Source: Flavisolibacter ginsengisoli DSM 18119 (lineage in GTDB: Bacteria > Bacteroidota > Bacteroidia > Chitinophagales > Chitinophagaceae). Taken from it: a stretch of 64,000 nt of DNA. The notes below the pieces were generated by a model. It ran no database searches. It was not told the DNA's origin and saw only the letters and a list, made by a program, of their open reading frames with translations. The translations under genes and the position numbers were made by a program. The stretch spans positions 1-64,000 of the forward strand of contig NZ_FQUU01000018.1 of NCBI RefSeq assembly GCF_900129295.1, read 5' to 3'. Positions 15,447 through 24,614 of this stretch are shown one piece after another. Position 1 is the first letter of the stretch, and each line of letters opens with the position of its first letter.

Positions 15447-18400
15447 ATGAAGAAAACACTGCTATCTGCATGGATACTGCTATTTATATCCATGCCATTC
15501 TGGGCATTGTCCCAATCCCGGCAAATTACAGGAATAGTCAGCGATGAAAAGGGAGTTCCTCTTTCAGGCGCATCTGTTTTGCAAAAAGGAACGACCAACG
15601 GAACTAGTACGGATGAAAGGGGAAGTTATACCCTGACCGTTACAGGTGTTAGCCCGGTACTCGTATTTTCCTTCGCTGGACGACAGTCGCAGGAAATGGC
15701 TGTAGGTACAGGGAATATTTACAATGTAAGCCTGGGTTCCTCAGGCGCTATGTCAGAAGTGATCGTTACAGCCCTTGGCATCCGTAAGGAAAAACGATCT
15801 TTAGGCTACACCGTTCAAAGTGTGAATGCTGAAGATCTGACCGTCAATCACCAGTCAAACGTAGTAAATGCATTACAGGGGAAAGTTGCAGGTGTAACTA
15901 TTTCCTCTACAGGAGGTGCACCAGGGCAGGGCGCGAGGATTCAGATCAGGGGTATCAACTCCCTTGATGCCGGAAGAAATAACCAGCCGATTTTTATTGT
16001 AGATGGAGTGGAGGTGGATAACAGCACTTTCACTACTGGGGGTGGTGATACAAGAGGTATGACCAACAGGGCTGCTGATATTAATCCCGATGACATTGAA
16101 AGTATCTCGGTATTAAGAGGAGGTGCGGCCACCGCATTATATGGTATACGTGCTGCTAATGGTGCAGTGTTAATCACCACTAAGTCAGCCAGGGCAGGTA
16201 AAATACAGGTAAGCTATACCGGTAGTTATGGCTTTGACAATGTTAACAAGACTCCGGATGTGCAGACGAAGTTTACACAGGGTTACTTAGGTGTATATGA
16301 CAACACAAGCTTCTGGCCTTCCTGGGGACCTACAGTAGCTGAGGGTAAAGCCCAGGATCCAACACACCCTGACCAGATATTTAACAACTTCAAAAGAGCC
16401 TACAGGCAGGGTAACCAGACACGCCACAGCATCAACCTGGGAGGTGGATCAGAAATGATGCAGCTAGGCGCATCCTTCTCCTATTCCAACCAGAATGGTG
16501 TCATTCCCTTCAGTGATTATAAAAGTTATAATGCAAGGGTAAATGGTAACCTGAACGTAAGCAAGAAACTCAAGATAGGTGCCTCTATGAACTTTATCAA
16601 TTCAGGAGGTTCCCGCGTTAACTCTGATCGTTATGGCGAGCAATTGATCTACTGGTCTCCAAGATGGGATGTGATGGATTATATCAAGCCTGATGGTACC
16701 CAAAAAAATTATGGTCCTGACAATGATAATCCTGTATACACACTGGCTACCAACCGTTTCTTTGATAATGTGAATAGGGTCATAGCAAGTACCAATGTAA
16801 ATTACGCCCCAACCAGCTGGTTAAACTTTACCTACCGTTTTGGTAATGACTTTTATACTGATGGCAGGACACACTATGCACCAGGACCAAAAGGGGTGGT
16901 GGATGAATTAGTCAATTCTGATAATGATATGGGTTTTTACGAGGAACACACTATCAGGAACCGAATCATCACTTCTACATTTATTGCTAATGTAAACCAC
17001 AACATTGGCAATGATTTTTCAATAGATCTGAAACTGGGTCATGACCTTAAAGATGCGAAGCTGAGAAGAGTTAGTACTACCGGTGACACCTTAGTAGTAC
17101 CTGATCTTTTCCTGTTGCAGAACACAAAAAAAATACTGGCTTCTAACCTGTTAGAAGACTACCGTAACTATGGTATTTTTGGCGACCTTACCTTAGGGTT
17201 CAGGAATTATCTTTTCCTTGAAGTAACTGGCCGTAATGACTTTACTTCTACCCTGTCTAAAGATACACGAAGCTATTTTTATCCTTCCTATAGCCTTAGT
17301 TATATTTTCAGTGATATGCTTCATCTCCCTACCTGGTTTAGTTATGGAAAATTAAAGGCTTCCTATGCAAAAGTGGGTAAAGATGGAAATCCCTATGGTA
17401 CAACCACGGGCTTCGTGCCAGGTAATCCAATAGGAAATGTTATACCCTGGACTAATGTGGACAGGTTAGGCAACCCATTGTTAAAACCAGAGTTTACTAC
17501 CACTGCAGAAGCAGGTTTTGAATTGCGCTTCCTGAACAATCGTTTAGGATTGGAGGTAACAGGATATAAGGCTAACAGTAAGGACCTTTTAATTCCAGTG
17601 AAGATTTCCAACACTACAGGTTTTGATGAAGCATATATTAATGCCGGCGAGATCAAGAACAAAGGAATTGAGATTAGCCTCAATGCCATGCCTGTAAGGA
17701 GCAATGATTTTTCATGGGATTTCACCATCAACTTTTCTTCCAATAAGAACGAGGTGGTTAAATTGAACCAGGGTTTGAATGAGATCCTTTTGGAATCTCA
17801 GTTTGGTTACCTTTCTTCCAATGCCAACATGAAGCTCATACCTGGTTATGAATATGGAGCCTTATTTGGCAGAACATATAAGCGCTATTATGGCACCAAG
17901 ACAGAAGACCCATTAAGGATCGATGAAAGTGCGCCATTACTGATCGGTGCTAACGGCTTCCCACAGATAGACACCAAGCAAAAATACCTGGGTAGTTCTC
18001 AGCCTGATTATATAGCCAGCACTTTACAAACCTTCCGCTATAAGCAATTTGCTGTTTCTGCTTTGCTGGATACAAGACAGGGGCAAATGAAGTACAACCA
18101 GTTTGCCAACTTCATGGCAGCCTTTGGTGTTTCCAAAATAACAGAGAACCGCACAGAAACTATTGTATTCCCGGGTGTATTAGCCGATGGTTCCCCAAAC
18201 ACCAAGCCTGTTTATTTAGGCCAGGCCACTGGACCTGATGGTGTAAATTATGGTAACGGATACTACAGGAATGTTTATCGTGGTATTACTGAGAATTTCG
18301 TTGAGGATGCTTCCTGGATCAGGTTGCGCTCATTGTCATTAACCTATAATCTTCCAGGTAGTATATTGAACCGTACGAAAGTGTTAAAAGGCGCTTCTGT

Positions 18401-18560
18401 TTCGCTTACAGGCAATAATCTTTGGCTGAAAACCGATTATACTGGTTTTGATCCGGAATCAAGTTCATTCAGCTCAGGTGCTAATAGCTCTGAAGGTTTC
18501 TCCGGATTTACATATCCCGGTGTTAGAACATTTATGGCATCTGTAAACATTCAATTCTAA
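15447..18560 (+). CDS. SusC/RagA family TonB-linked outer-membrane transporter
   Basis: A 1037-residue TonB-dependent transporter. After a signal peptide (ending WALSQ) come a carboxypeptidase-regulatory-like domain (ITGIVSDEKGVPLSGASV), a TonB-box-like stretch near EVIVTALGIRKE, the plug (VNALQGKVAGVTISSTGG, IRGINSL, PIFIVDGVEV) and a 22-strand barrel ending VRTFMASVNIQF. Such proteins form a lidded channel with the adjacent SusD lipoprotein and import oligosaccharides or peptides. No enzyme or regulator gene lies next to this pair, so the substrate is open. It is 10 bases before its susD partner. Confidence 0.95.
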   Translation: MKKTLLSAWILLFISMPFWALSQSRQITGIVSDEKGVPLSGASVLQKGTTNGTSTDERGSYTLTVTGVSPVLVFSFAGRQSQEMAVGTGNIYNVSLGSSGAMSEVIVTALGIRKEKRSLGYTVQSVNAEDLTVNHQSNVVNALQGKVAGVTISSTGGAPGQGARIQIRGINSLDAGRNNQPIFIVDGVEVDNSTFTTGGGDTRGMTNRAADINPDDIESISVLRGGAATALYGIRAANGAVLITTKSARAGKIQVSYTGSYGFDNVNKTPDVQTKFTQGYLGVYDNTSFWPSWGPTVAEGKAQDPTHPDQIFNNFKRAYRQGNQTRHSINLGGGSEMMQLGASFSYSNQNGVIPFSDYKSYNARVNGNLNVSKKLKIGASMNFINSGGSRVNSDRYGEQLIYWSPRWDVMDYIKPDGTQKNYGPDNDNPVYTLATNRFFDNVNRVIASTNVNYAPTSWLNFTYRFGNDFYTDGRTHYAPGPKGVVDELVNSDNDMGFYEEHTIRNRIITSTFIANVNHNIGNDFSIDLKLGHDLKDAKLRRVSTTGDTLVVPDLFLLQNTKKILASNLLEDYRNYGIFGDLTLGFRNYLFLEVTGRNDFTSTLSKDTRSYFYPSYSLSYIFSDMLHLPTWFSYGKLKASYAKVGKDGNPYGTTTGFVPGNPIGNVIPWTNVDRLGNPLLKPEFTTTAEAGFELRFLNNRLGLEVTGYKANSKDLLIPVKISNTTGFDEAYINAGEIKNKGIEISLNAMPVRSNDFSWDFTINFSSNKNEVVKLNQGLNEILLESQFGYLSSNANMKLIPGYEYGALFGRTYKRYYGTKTEDPLRIDESAPLLIGANGFPQIDTKQKYLGSSQPDYIASTLQTFRYKQFAVSALLDTRQGQMKYNQFANFMAAFGVSKITENRTETIVFPGVLADGSPNTKPVYLGQATGPDGVNYGNGYYRNVYRGITENFVEDASWIRLRSLSLTYNLPGSILNRTKVLKGASVSLTGNNLWLKTDYTGFDPESSSFSSGANSSEGFSGFTYPGVRTFMASVNIQF

Positions 18561-18570
18561 AAACACTCGC

Positions 18571-19980
18571 ATGAAAAATACACTCACTTATATATTACTG
18601 CTGTCGGTTTTCGCGCTTGGCAGTTGCTCAAAGAACTACCTCGATGTGAACGAGGTAAATCCTAACCAGACGCAAAATCCACCAATAAACGGATTGCTGG
18701 CACAGGTAACCTATCAAACTGGACTTAACTATTTCCGGGCGGGAAATATTACGGCCTATTATACCCAGCAACTGGCTTCTCCAAATGCTTCAAGCGGGTC
18801 GGATATTTATGATAATGTAGACCGCAGCTCTCTTTGGTACAATATCTATAATACGGTGCAGGATGGCAGGATAATGAAAGAAAAAGCCGCCGCCCTTAAT
18901 GGCTATGAGCATATGGGAGTGGCCGATGTTACAGAGGCAATGAATATGAGCCTGCTGATCAGCATATTCGGCGATGCCCCTTATTCTCAGGCCTTTGATC
19001 CTAAGAACTTTACCCCGGCATATGATAAAGAACAGGATATATTCAATGCCTGTTTAAAGCTGCTTGACGATGCAGTTGTCGAATTCAATAAAGCAGATCC
19101 AACCATTAAGCTGGATGCTAACAGTGACCTTATACACCATGGTAGTGTGAGCAACTGGATCAAGACTGCCTATGCAGTAAAAGCAAGGCTGCTGAACCGC
19201 TTGAGTAAGAAGGCTGCTTATAATCCTACCGCTATCCTTGATGCATTGTCAAAAGCTTATACTTCCAATGCAGATGATGCACAGCTCACCACATTTGCTG
19301 GTGCCAGCCCATGGAACCAGGTAGCTGTAAATAATACAAAATTATTATTGGATGGCTGGATGAGTGAGCAATCTGTAGATGCGATGAACGGAACAACCTT
19401 TGGTGTTGTAGACCCCAGACTTAAGTATATTGCTTCATTAACAAAGTTTAACGATTATCGTGGCACGCCTAATGGAAAAGGTCGTACAGGCACCGGAACC
19501 AATCAAGAGGAAAGTTACTTATCCGTCACTGGATTTTATTCTAAACCAGGAGCACCATTGTTGTTGGTCACTTATTCTGAGATGAAGTTCATCGAAGCAG
19601 AAGCTACTTTCGCAACTGATAAAGCAAGATCTTACCAGGCCTACCTGGATGGAATTGCAGCGAATATGGATAAACTGGGTGTACCTGCTGCAGAAAAGAA
19701 TGCTTATTTATCTGATCCTGCAGTAGCAGTAGGCGTTGCCAACTTTACAAAGGACCTGATATTTAAGGAAAAGTATATCGCAATGTTCCTGCAGCCTGAA
19801 GCATGGGTTGATGCCAGGAGATTTGATTACCAGTACAAGGACTTTACGCTTCCTGTCAATGCATTATTGACCACATTTATCAGGAGGTCAAATTATCCTT
19901 CTACAGAAACTGACCGAAATGCCAAAAATGTTCCTGTAGTAACTTCTTTAGCAGACAAGCTGTGGTTCGACCAGCCATAA
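18571..19980 (+). CDS. SusD/RagB family nutrient-binding lipoprotein
   Basis: A 469-residue surface lipoprotein. The signal peptide ends in a lipobox, LGSC with Cys19 lipidated, followed by SKNYLDVNEVNPNQ. Helical TPR-like segments and the phrases YAVKARLLNRLSKKA and YSEMKFIEAEATF are typical of SusD proteins, here closer to the SusD-like group that starts with NPN repeats. It forms the lid over the SusC barrel upstream. A UUCG-capped terminator follows 21 bases after the stop, so the unit is just susC-susD. Confidence 0.93.
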   Translation: MKNTLTYILLLSVFALGSCSKNYLDVNEVNPNQTQNPPINGLLAQVTYQTGLNYFRAGNITAYYTQQLASPNASSGSDIYDNVDRSSLWYNIYNTVQDGRIMKEKAAALNGYEHMGVADVTEAMNMSLLISIFGDAPYSQAFDPKNFTPAYDKEQDIFNACLKLLDDAVVEFNKADPTIKLDANSDLIHHGSVSNWIKTAYAVKARLLNRLSKKAAYNPTAILDALSKAYTSNADDAQLTTFAGASPWNQVAVNNTKLLLDGWMSEQSVDAMNGTTFGVVDPRLKYIASLTKFNDYRGTPNGKGRTGTGTNQEESYLSVTGFYSKPGAPLLLVTYSEMKFIEAEATFATDKARSYQAYLDGIAANMDKLGVPAAEKNAYLSDPAVAVGVANFTKDLIFKEKYIAMFLQPEAWVDARRFDYQYKDFTLPVNALLTTFIRRSNYPSTETDRNAKNVPVVTSLADKLWFDQP

Positions 19981-20001
19981 TAGAGTTAGTAAAATTTTGG
20001 A

Positions 20002-20028
20002 AAGAGCTGCCTTCGGGTGGCTCTTTTT
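20002..20028 (+). terminator. Intrinsic terminator with TTCG tetraloop after susD
   Basis: Arms AAGAGCTGCC and GGTGGCTCTT pair over 10 positions (two G-U pairs) around a TTCG loop and run into TTTTT. Very typical intrinsic terminator. Confidence 0.9.
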
Positions 20029-20306
20029 ATTTGGTTTCTGGTTTTTTGTTTATCGTTTCTTGTTTGTTAGGTCAAAGCGAACTATGGTATGAACCATTCA
20101 TTAGTTCAAATACAGATGAATGTAAGTTTGTTGAACGCAATATGCAACAATCCCTTAGTTTAAAAATGAGATGGAAAGAATCACTGCAAGGTTTAATACA
20201 GGAAAACACATAGGTGTATTGCAGGCAAAATACTCTGTGCCTCTCTGTGTCATCGGGTCTCCGAGGTTCTTTCTCCTGACTTTCGACTCCCGACTACCGA
20301 CTCAAT
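20029..20306. repeat. Repeat-rich spacer between susD and tadA
   Basis: No gene is seen. Bases 20030-20072 carry the TTTCTGGTTTTTTG phrase. Bases 20232-20270 carry the CTCTGTG phrase. Bases 20275-20303 carry the CGACTCCCGACTACCGACTC phrase. The last two occur in the same order at 1786-1864. Confidence 0.6.
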
Positions 20307-20744
20307 TCATCTTCTCATCCTGAAAAATGATTTCATCAATTCACTGCATTCCGTTTGTAATATGCCTTTTACCAGTTCTGTTTTTGGATGAAAGGGAGAT
20401 GTATTCCCTGTGATATGGAGGTAGCCATTCTTTTCGTCAGAAGCACCATATAATATCTTTCCTATTTTGCTCCAGTACAAGGCACCTGCACACATCAGGC
20501 AGGGTTCGACGGTTATATAAATAGTTGCTTCAGGCAAATATTTACTACCTAAAAAGTTAAAGGCGGAAGTCAGGGCAATGATCTCTGCATGTGCTGTTGG
20601 ATCATTTAACTTTTCCACCTGGTTATAACCCCTGGAAATGATCTTGTTATTGATCACGATAACGGCTCCTACAGGCACTTCTTCTTCCGTGAAAGCCTGT
20701 TGTGCCTGCATCAGCGCCTGGCGCATATAATATTCATCATCCAT
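20307..20744 (-). CDS. Nucleoside deaminase, TadA-like
   Basis: A 145-residue cytidine/adenosine deaminase-fold protein. The zinc site is complete: His52 and Glu54 in HAEIIAL, and Cys82 and Cys85 in PCLMCAG. The N terminus EYYMRQALMQAQQAF and the block EVPVGAVIV match TadA, the tRNA adenosine-34 deaminase that makes inosine in the anticodon wobble position; guanine deaminase is the main alternative. The length fits TadA. It may be co-transcribed with the gene at 20813-21259, 68 bases upstream. Confidence 0.85.
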   Translation of the reverse strand: MDDEYYMRQALMQAQQAFTEEEVPVGAVIVINNKIISRGYNQVEKLNDPTAHAEIIALTSAFNFLGSKYLPEATIYITVEPCLMCAGALYWSKIGKILYGASDEKNGYLHITGNTSPFHPKTELVKGILQTECSELMKSFFRMRR

Positions 20745-20812
20745 CCCTTCGAAATTATTTATTTGTAAGGGAGTTGCAGCGTAAATCTTTTGATGGAACT
20801 TTCACCACATAG

Positions 20813-21259
20813 TTAATATGTGGCGTGCAACTTAGACATGGGATCCAGGCCTTCCTTTTTGCGTTGTTGTTTCAGCAAGGCTGTACCGAACGTCAGCTTC
20901 TTCGCCGTTGGTGATGTTTCATCAATCACTCTCCAGAATGGCGTGATCTTCTCCAGGGGCGTTCCTTGCCTGTAAGCCTCGTAGGCTGCTTCTGCCGCTA
21001 TACGCAGGAAGATACCTGTTGTCAGCGGACAGGTAATTTCCGCATGGTATTCAGCTGCCAGGTCTTTACGAAGTGTGATGCTATCTACCTGCCTGCCTTT
21101 GGGAATCTGCCTGATATAGGCATCTACCAGCCTGGGTGTTGGTATCAGCATCATTTGCCCCGCCTTCACACCGCCAAAATCCTTCTCCACTTTTTCTATT
21201 TCCGGGCTGCGGTCAACATTCAGTTTCTCTGCCCAGGTCTTTCTTTGATAAGCACACAT
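20813..21259 (-). CDS. MGMT-fold protein lacking the alkyl-acceptor cysteine (alkyltransferase-like)
   Basis: A 148-residue protein. Residues about 55-110 resemble the DNA-binding domain of O6-methylguanine methyltransferase: IRQIPKGRQVDSITLRKDLA fits the IPxGxVxTYxxIA helix-turn-helix. TPFWRVIDE sits where MGMT has PCHRV, so the catalytic Cys is replaced by Phe and the His by Trp. Then follows FGTALLKQQRKKEGL, as in the C-terminal helix. ITCPLTTGIFLRIAAEAAYE is a strongly patterned extra block. Alkyltransferase-like proteins without the Cys bind alkylated DNA and recruit nucleotide excision repair; that role here is an inference, and remote similarity only is possible. The N-terminal 50 residues are not recognised. 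Confidence 0.55.
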   Translation of the reverse strand: MCAYQRKTWAEKLNVDRSPEIEKVEKDFGGVKAGQMMLIPTPRLVDAYIRQIPKGRQVDSITLRKDLAAEYHAEITCPLTTGIFLRIAAEAAYEAYRQGTPLEKITPFWRVIDETSPTAKKLTFGTALLKQQRKKEGLDPMSKLHATY

Positions 21260-21284
21260 GGCTTGTTTTTCTTAAAAATAAAAC

Positions 21285-22247
21285 ATGCCAGTATCAAATC
21301 CAATGACCAACTTTGTTCCGGGGCTGGCACATCTTTATTATAACTTTTACGTGTACCATCAGACCATCACATTACCAGATCAACGAAAGCTGGGCTTTGC
21401 ACTTTACGGGCCTGCCTCAGGAGCACCCTTGCTATATTTTCATGGCTCTCCCAGCTCAAGGCTGGAACCACTACTGTTGCAGGAATTTGGACATAACCTT
21501 GAGGCATTGCTGCTTCGTGCACATGTAAGGCTGATAGCTGTTGACCGTCCGGGGATGGGACTGTCTACGTTTAATCCTGATGGATCTTTTCTTTCTTTTG
21601 CTGATGATGTGGCGATACTGGCGCACCAGCTCTTCCTGGATCAATGTCCTGTTTTATCCTGGTCAGGGGGTGGTCCATATGCATTGGCGGTTGCACACCG
21701 TTGTCCGGAGCTGATCAGCAAAGTAGCTATAATAGCAGGCATCAGCCGTTATTTTGACGCTCCTGTATTCAGGCAAATGGGTATTAATAAATGGTATTTC
21801 CGCATGGCTAAATTCAGTCCATGGTTACTACAGCGCACCCTTGGTGTTTTATGCAGTAAAAAATTGACCAGGCCTATACCAGAAAGACTAACAGGGTTTC
21901 CCCATATTGATTATGAGCTGATCAGGGATGTGAAGCATCTCAATGCACTTGCAAATCTTACCTATAAGGAGGCTTGTCGAAATGGAACTACTGGTGCGGT
22001 GTATGAAGCACGCCTGTATTGCAGGGAGTTTGGATTTCCCATTGCAGACATACGTCAAACAGTACATTATTGGTGGGGCAATTTGGATAGCAGTGTATCT
22101 GTCATTCATGCTGAAACTATTGAAAAAGAAATATCTTCTGCCATCATGCATTACCGCAATGGCGAGGGCCACCTGTCCATGTTTCAAAAAGGTTTCCCCG
22201 AAGCATTACAAATATTTTTAAATAAGTCAGCTGTTACTGCCTCATAA
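21285..22247 (+). CDS. Alpha/beta-fold hydrolase
   Basis: A protein of up to 320 residues with the alpha/beta hydrolase fold. YFHGSPSSRLE supplies the oxyanion hole, LIAVDRPGMGLS is the next conserved strand, and SWSGGGPYALA carries the nucleophile (Ser127 in this numbering; the usual first Gly of the elbow is Ser). The His base is probably in GEGHLSMF near the end. No signal peptide is clear, and the true start is uncertain: ATG codons at 21285 and 21303 are both possible. It is divergent from the minus-strand pair before it and 30 bases before a GNAT gene. Substrate unknown. Confidence 0.8.
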   Translation: MPVSNPMTNFVPGLAHLYYNFYVYHQTITLPDQRKLGFALYGPASGAPLLYFHGSPSSRLEPLLLQEFGHNLEALLLRAHVRLIAVDRPGMGLSTFNPDGSFLSFADDVAILAHQLFLDQCPVLSWSGGGPYALAVAHRCPELISKVAIIAGISRYFDAPVFRQMGINKWYFRMAKFSPWLLQRTLGVLCSKKLTRPIPERLTGFPHIDYELIRDVKHLNALANLTYKEACRNGTTGAVYEARLYCREFGFPIADIRQTVHYWWGNLDSSVSVIHAETIEKEISSAIMHYRNGEGHLSMFQKGFPEALQIFLNKSAVTAS

Positions 22248-22277
22248 AGAAATTAGTTTTTGAAAGTAAATTGCAAT

Positions 22278-22793
22278 ATGACGCTAACCGTTAGGATGGC
22301 CACTAAAGATGATGCTGTTTTAATTGCTGATGTGAGCAGGCAAACATTTTATGACACATTTGCTGCTAACAATACGGCTGAGAACATGGAGCTGTTCCTG
22401 TCTAAACAATTCACCAGGGGGAAACTTATATTAGAAGTGGGTTCTTTTGGTAATACTTTCCTGCTGGCAGAGGAAGATGGCGAAACGGCCGGCTATGTAA
22501 AGTTGCGTGAATCAAGACCACCCTGGTCATTGGGAACTATGAATGCTATTGAAATTGCAAGGCTCTATTCTGTTGTTGATAAAATTGGAAAAGGAGTGGG
22601 TAAGGTATTAATGCAGGCTTCTCTTGACTGGTCAAAGGAAAAAGGCGCACAGGCAGTTTGGCTGGGTGTGTGGGAAAAGAATCAAAGGGCCATAGATTTT
22701 TATACTAAATGGGGTTTTGAGAAATTTGATGAAACGGATTTCCTGCTGGGCAAGGACCTTCAAAGGGATTGGCTGATGCGTAAATTCCTCTAA
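22278..22793 (+). CDS. GNAT family N-acetyltransferase
   Basis: A 171-residue acetyltransferase. TVRMATKDDAVLIADVSRQTFYDTF is the family's first strand and helix; IEIARLYSVVDKIGKGVGKVLMQASLDW contains the acetyl-CoA-binding Q/R-x-x-G-x-G/A segment (here KIGKGVG); WLGVWEKNQRAIDFYTKWGFEKF is the classical last motif. It acetylates an amine from acetyl-CoA; the substrate is unknown, with polyamine or peptide acetylation as family precedents. The ATG at 22278 gives a normal N terminus. A small terminator hairpin follows. Confidence 0.88.
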   Translation: MTLTVRMATKDDAVLIADVSRQTFYDTFAANNTAENMELFLSKQFTRGKLILEVGSFGNTFLLAEEDGETAGYVKLRESRPPWSLGTMNAIEIARLYSVVDKIGKGVGKVLMQASLDWSKEKGAQAVWLGVWEKNQRAIDFYTKWGFEKFDETDFLLGKDLQRDWLMRKFL

Positions 22794-22798
22794 ACATA

Positions 22799-22826
22799 AA
22801 GCCCTGGTTACGGGCTTGTTTTTTGC
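22799..22826 (+). terminator. Terminator after the GNAT gene
   Basis: AAGCCC and GGGCTT form a 6-bp stem with a 7-base loop, followed by GTTTTTTG. Confidence 0.6.
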
Positions 22827-22838
22827 TTACATATTGCA

Positions 22839-24614
22839 ATGGCAATTTTATGGAAGTATCTCCATCCCCAGCGCTGGCTAATATTGCTGTCTCTCGCACT
22901 GGCTGGTATCAGCCAGTTGCTTAACCTTGTTGACCCGGTTATTTTTGGTAAGATCATCGATGAATATGCTACCAAACCTGGTAATCGCACGGAACATGAA
23001 CTGGTAAGTGGTATAGTATGGTGGCTGGGAATAGCCATTGCTGTAGCCCTGGTGGCCAGGATAGCCAAATCTTTCCAGGAATACTTCACACGCCTGGCTG
23101 TGCAGAAATTTGGTATGCAGATCTTCAATGACGGGTTGAAACAAACCCTCCGTCTTTCCTTCCAGGAATTTGAAGAACAAAGAAGTGGTGAAACACTTTC
23201 AGTGCTGCAAAAGGTTCGCACCGATACACAACTGTTCATCAATGCCTTTATCAACATACTGTTTTCTTCGGTGGTGGGTCTTGGTTTCCTCATCTGGTAT
23301 AGCATTACAAAAAACTGGATGCTGATCCCTGTTTTTGTAATTGGCATTTTGGTATTGGGCTCACTTACAGGATTGTTAAGCAAGAAGATCAAGACCACGC
23401 AGCGGTCTATCAACCGCGAGACCAATAAAATGTCAGGAGTTATCACCGAATCATTGCGCAATATTGAATTGGTAAAAAGCCTGGGATTGACCTTTCCCGA
23501 AATACGAAGGCTCAAAGATCAAACGCTGAAGATCTTTGAACTGGAAATGGTGAAAGTGAAAAAGGTGCGTTCTCTTACTTTCATGCAGGGCACCACTTTA
23601 AGCATTTTGAAACAGTCGATCCTGTTTATACTTCTCTGGCTCATATTTCGAAAAGTATTAACAACCGGGGAGCTTATTACCATGCAATTTATTTCCACTT
23701 CCATTTTCGGTCCCCTGCAGGACCTTGGAAATATCATCTTAAGTTATAGGGAGGTAGAGGCCTCTGTTCATAGTTTTGACAACCTTATGCACAAGCCCAT
23801 TGAGCAACGGCCTGAGAATGCAGTGCATATTGGCGAATTGAACTCTATCCGTTTTGAAGATGTTGTGTTCAGGCATAAAACTGCAGGACACAATGCCGTA
23901 GATGGAATTTCCTTTGCGGTGAAAACAGGTGAGACCATTGCATTTGTGGGACCATCAGGGTCGGGTAAATCAACCCTGGTAAAGCTGCTGGTGGGCTTAT
24001 ATAAGCCTGTCCAGGGTGATATTTATTTTAATGATCACTCGGCCCAACAGATACGGTATAATGAATTACGCCGGCAGATAGGATTTGTGACACAGGATAC
24101 ACAGCTTTTTGCGGGTACTATCAGGGAAAATCTTTTGTTTGTGAAGGCTGATGCTACTGATAATGATATCAGGGAAGCCTTGCACAAAGCTTCATGTGAA
24201 CAGTTGTTGAAAAGATCATCTAAAGGAATAGAAACTGTGTTGGGGGAAGGAGGCATGAAATTGTCGGGTGGTGAGAAGCAGCGCATATCCATTGCCAGGG
24301 CATTGTTACGTCACCCACGACTCCTCATTTTTGATGAAGCCACTTCAGCACTTGATTCGTTGACAGAGGAAGAGATCACTAATACCATTCGCGAAGTATC
24401 TAAAAGCCAGGAACAGATATCTATACTGATTGCTCACCGGCTCTCTACCATCATGCATGCTGATGTCATCTATGTATTGGAAAAGGGAAAGATAGTTGAA
24501 ACAGGCAGCCATGATGACCTGCTGCTACAAAAAGGATTGTATTATGCCATGTGGCGCCAGCAAGTGGGAGAGAGGAGAGAGAGTCTGGTAAAAGAACCTG
24601 GTATTAACGAATGA
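22839..24614 (+). CDS. ABC exporter half-transporter (permease fused to ATPase)
   Basis: A 591-residue fused ABC protein. Residues about 1-310 form a six-helix transmembrane domain (LLSLALAGISQLLNLV, LVSGIVWWLGIAIAVALVA, ILFSSVVGLGFLIWYSI, LIPVFVIGILVLGSL and two later helices). The ATPase has Walker A GPSGSGKST (about 369-377), Q-loop GFVTQDTQLF, signature LSGGEKQR (about 473), Walker B LLIFDEATSALDS and H-loop IAHRLST. All catalytic residues are present. It should act as a homodimer exporting lipids, peptides or drugs. Its end overlaps the convergent ALDH gene by 11 bases. Confidence 0.93.
   Translation: MAILWKYLHPQRWLILLSLALAGISQLLNLVDPVIFGKIIDEYATKPGNRTEHELVSGIVWWLGIAIAVALVARIAKSFQEYFTRLAVQKFGMQIFNDGLKQTLRLSFQEFEEQRSGETLSVLQKVRTDTQLFINAFINILFSSVVGLGFLIWYSITKNWMLIPVFVIGILVLGSLTGLLSKKIKTTQRSINRETNKMSGVITESLRNIELVKSLGLTFPEIRRLKDQTLKIFELEMVKVKKVRSLTFMQGTTLSILKQSILFILLWLIFRKVLTTGELITMQFISTSIFGPLQDLGNIILSYREVEASVHSFDNLMHKPIEQRPENAVHIGELNSIRFEDVVFRHKTAGHNAVDGISFAVKTGETIAFVGPSGSGKSTLVKLLVGLYKPVQGDIYFNDHSAQQIRYNELRRQIGFVTQDTQLFAGTIRENLLFVKADATDNDIREALHKASCEQLLKRSSKGIETVLGEGGMKLSGGEKQRISIARALLRHPRLLIFDEATSALDSLTEEEITNTIREVSKSQEQISILIAHRLSTIMHADVIYVLEKGKIVETGSHDDLLLQKGLYYAMWRQQVGERRESLVKEPGINE

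Noticed and set aside
19962-20213. Frame covering the susD 3' end and spacer
   Set aside because: It runs through the susD terminator hairpin and phrase repeats and has no protein-like features.
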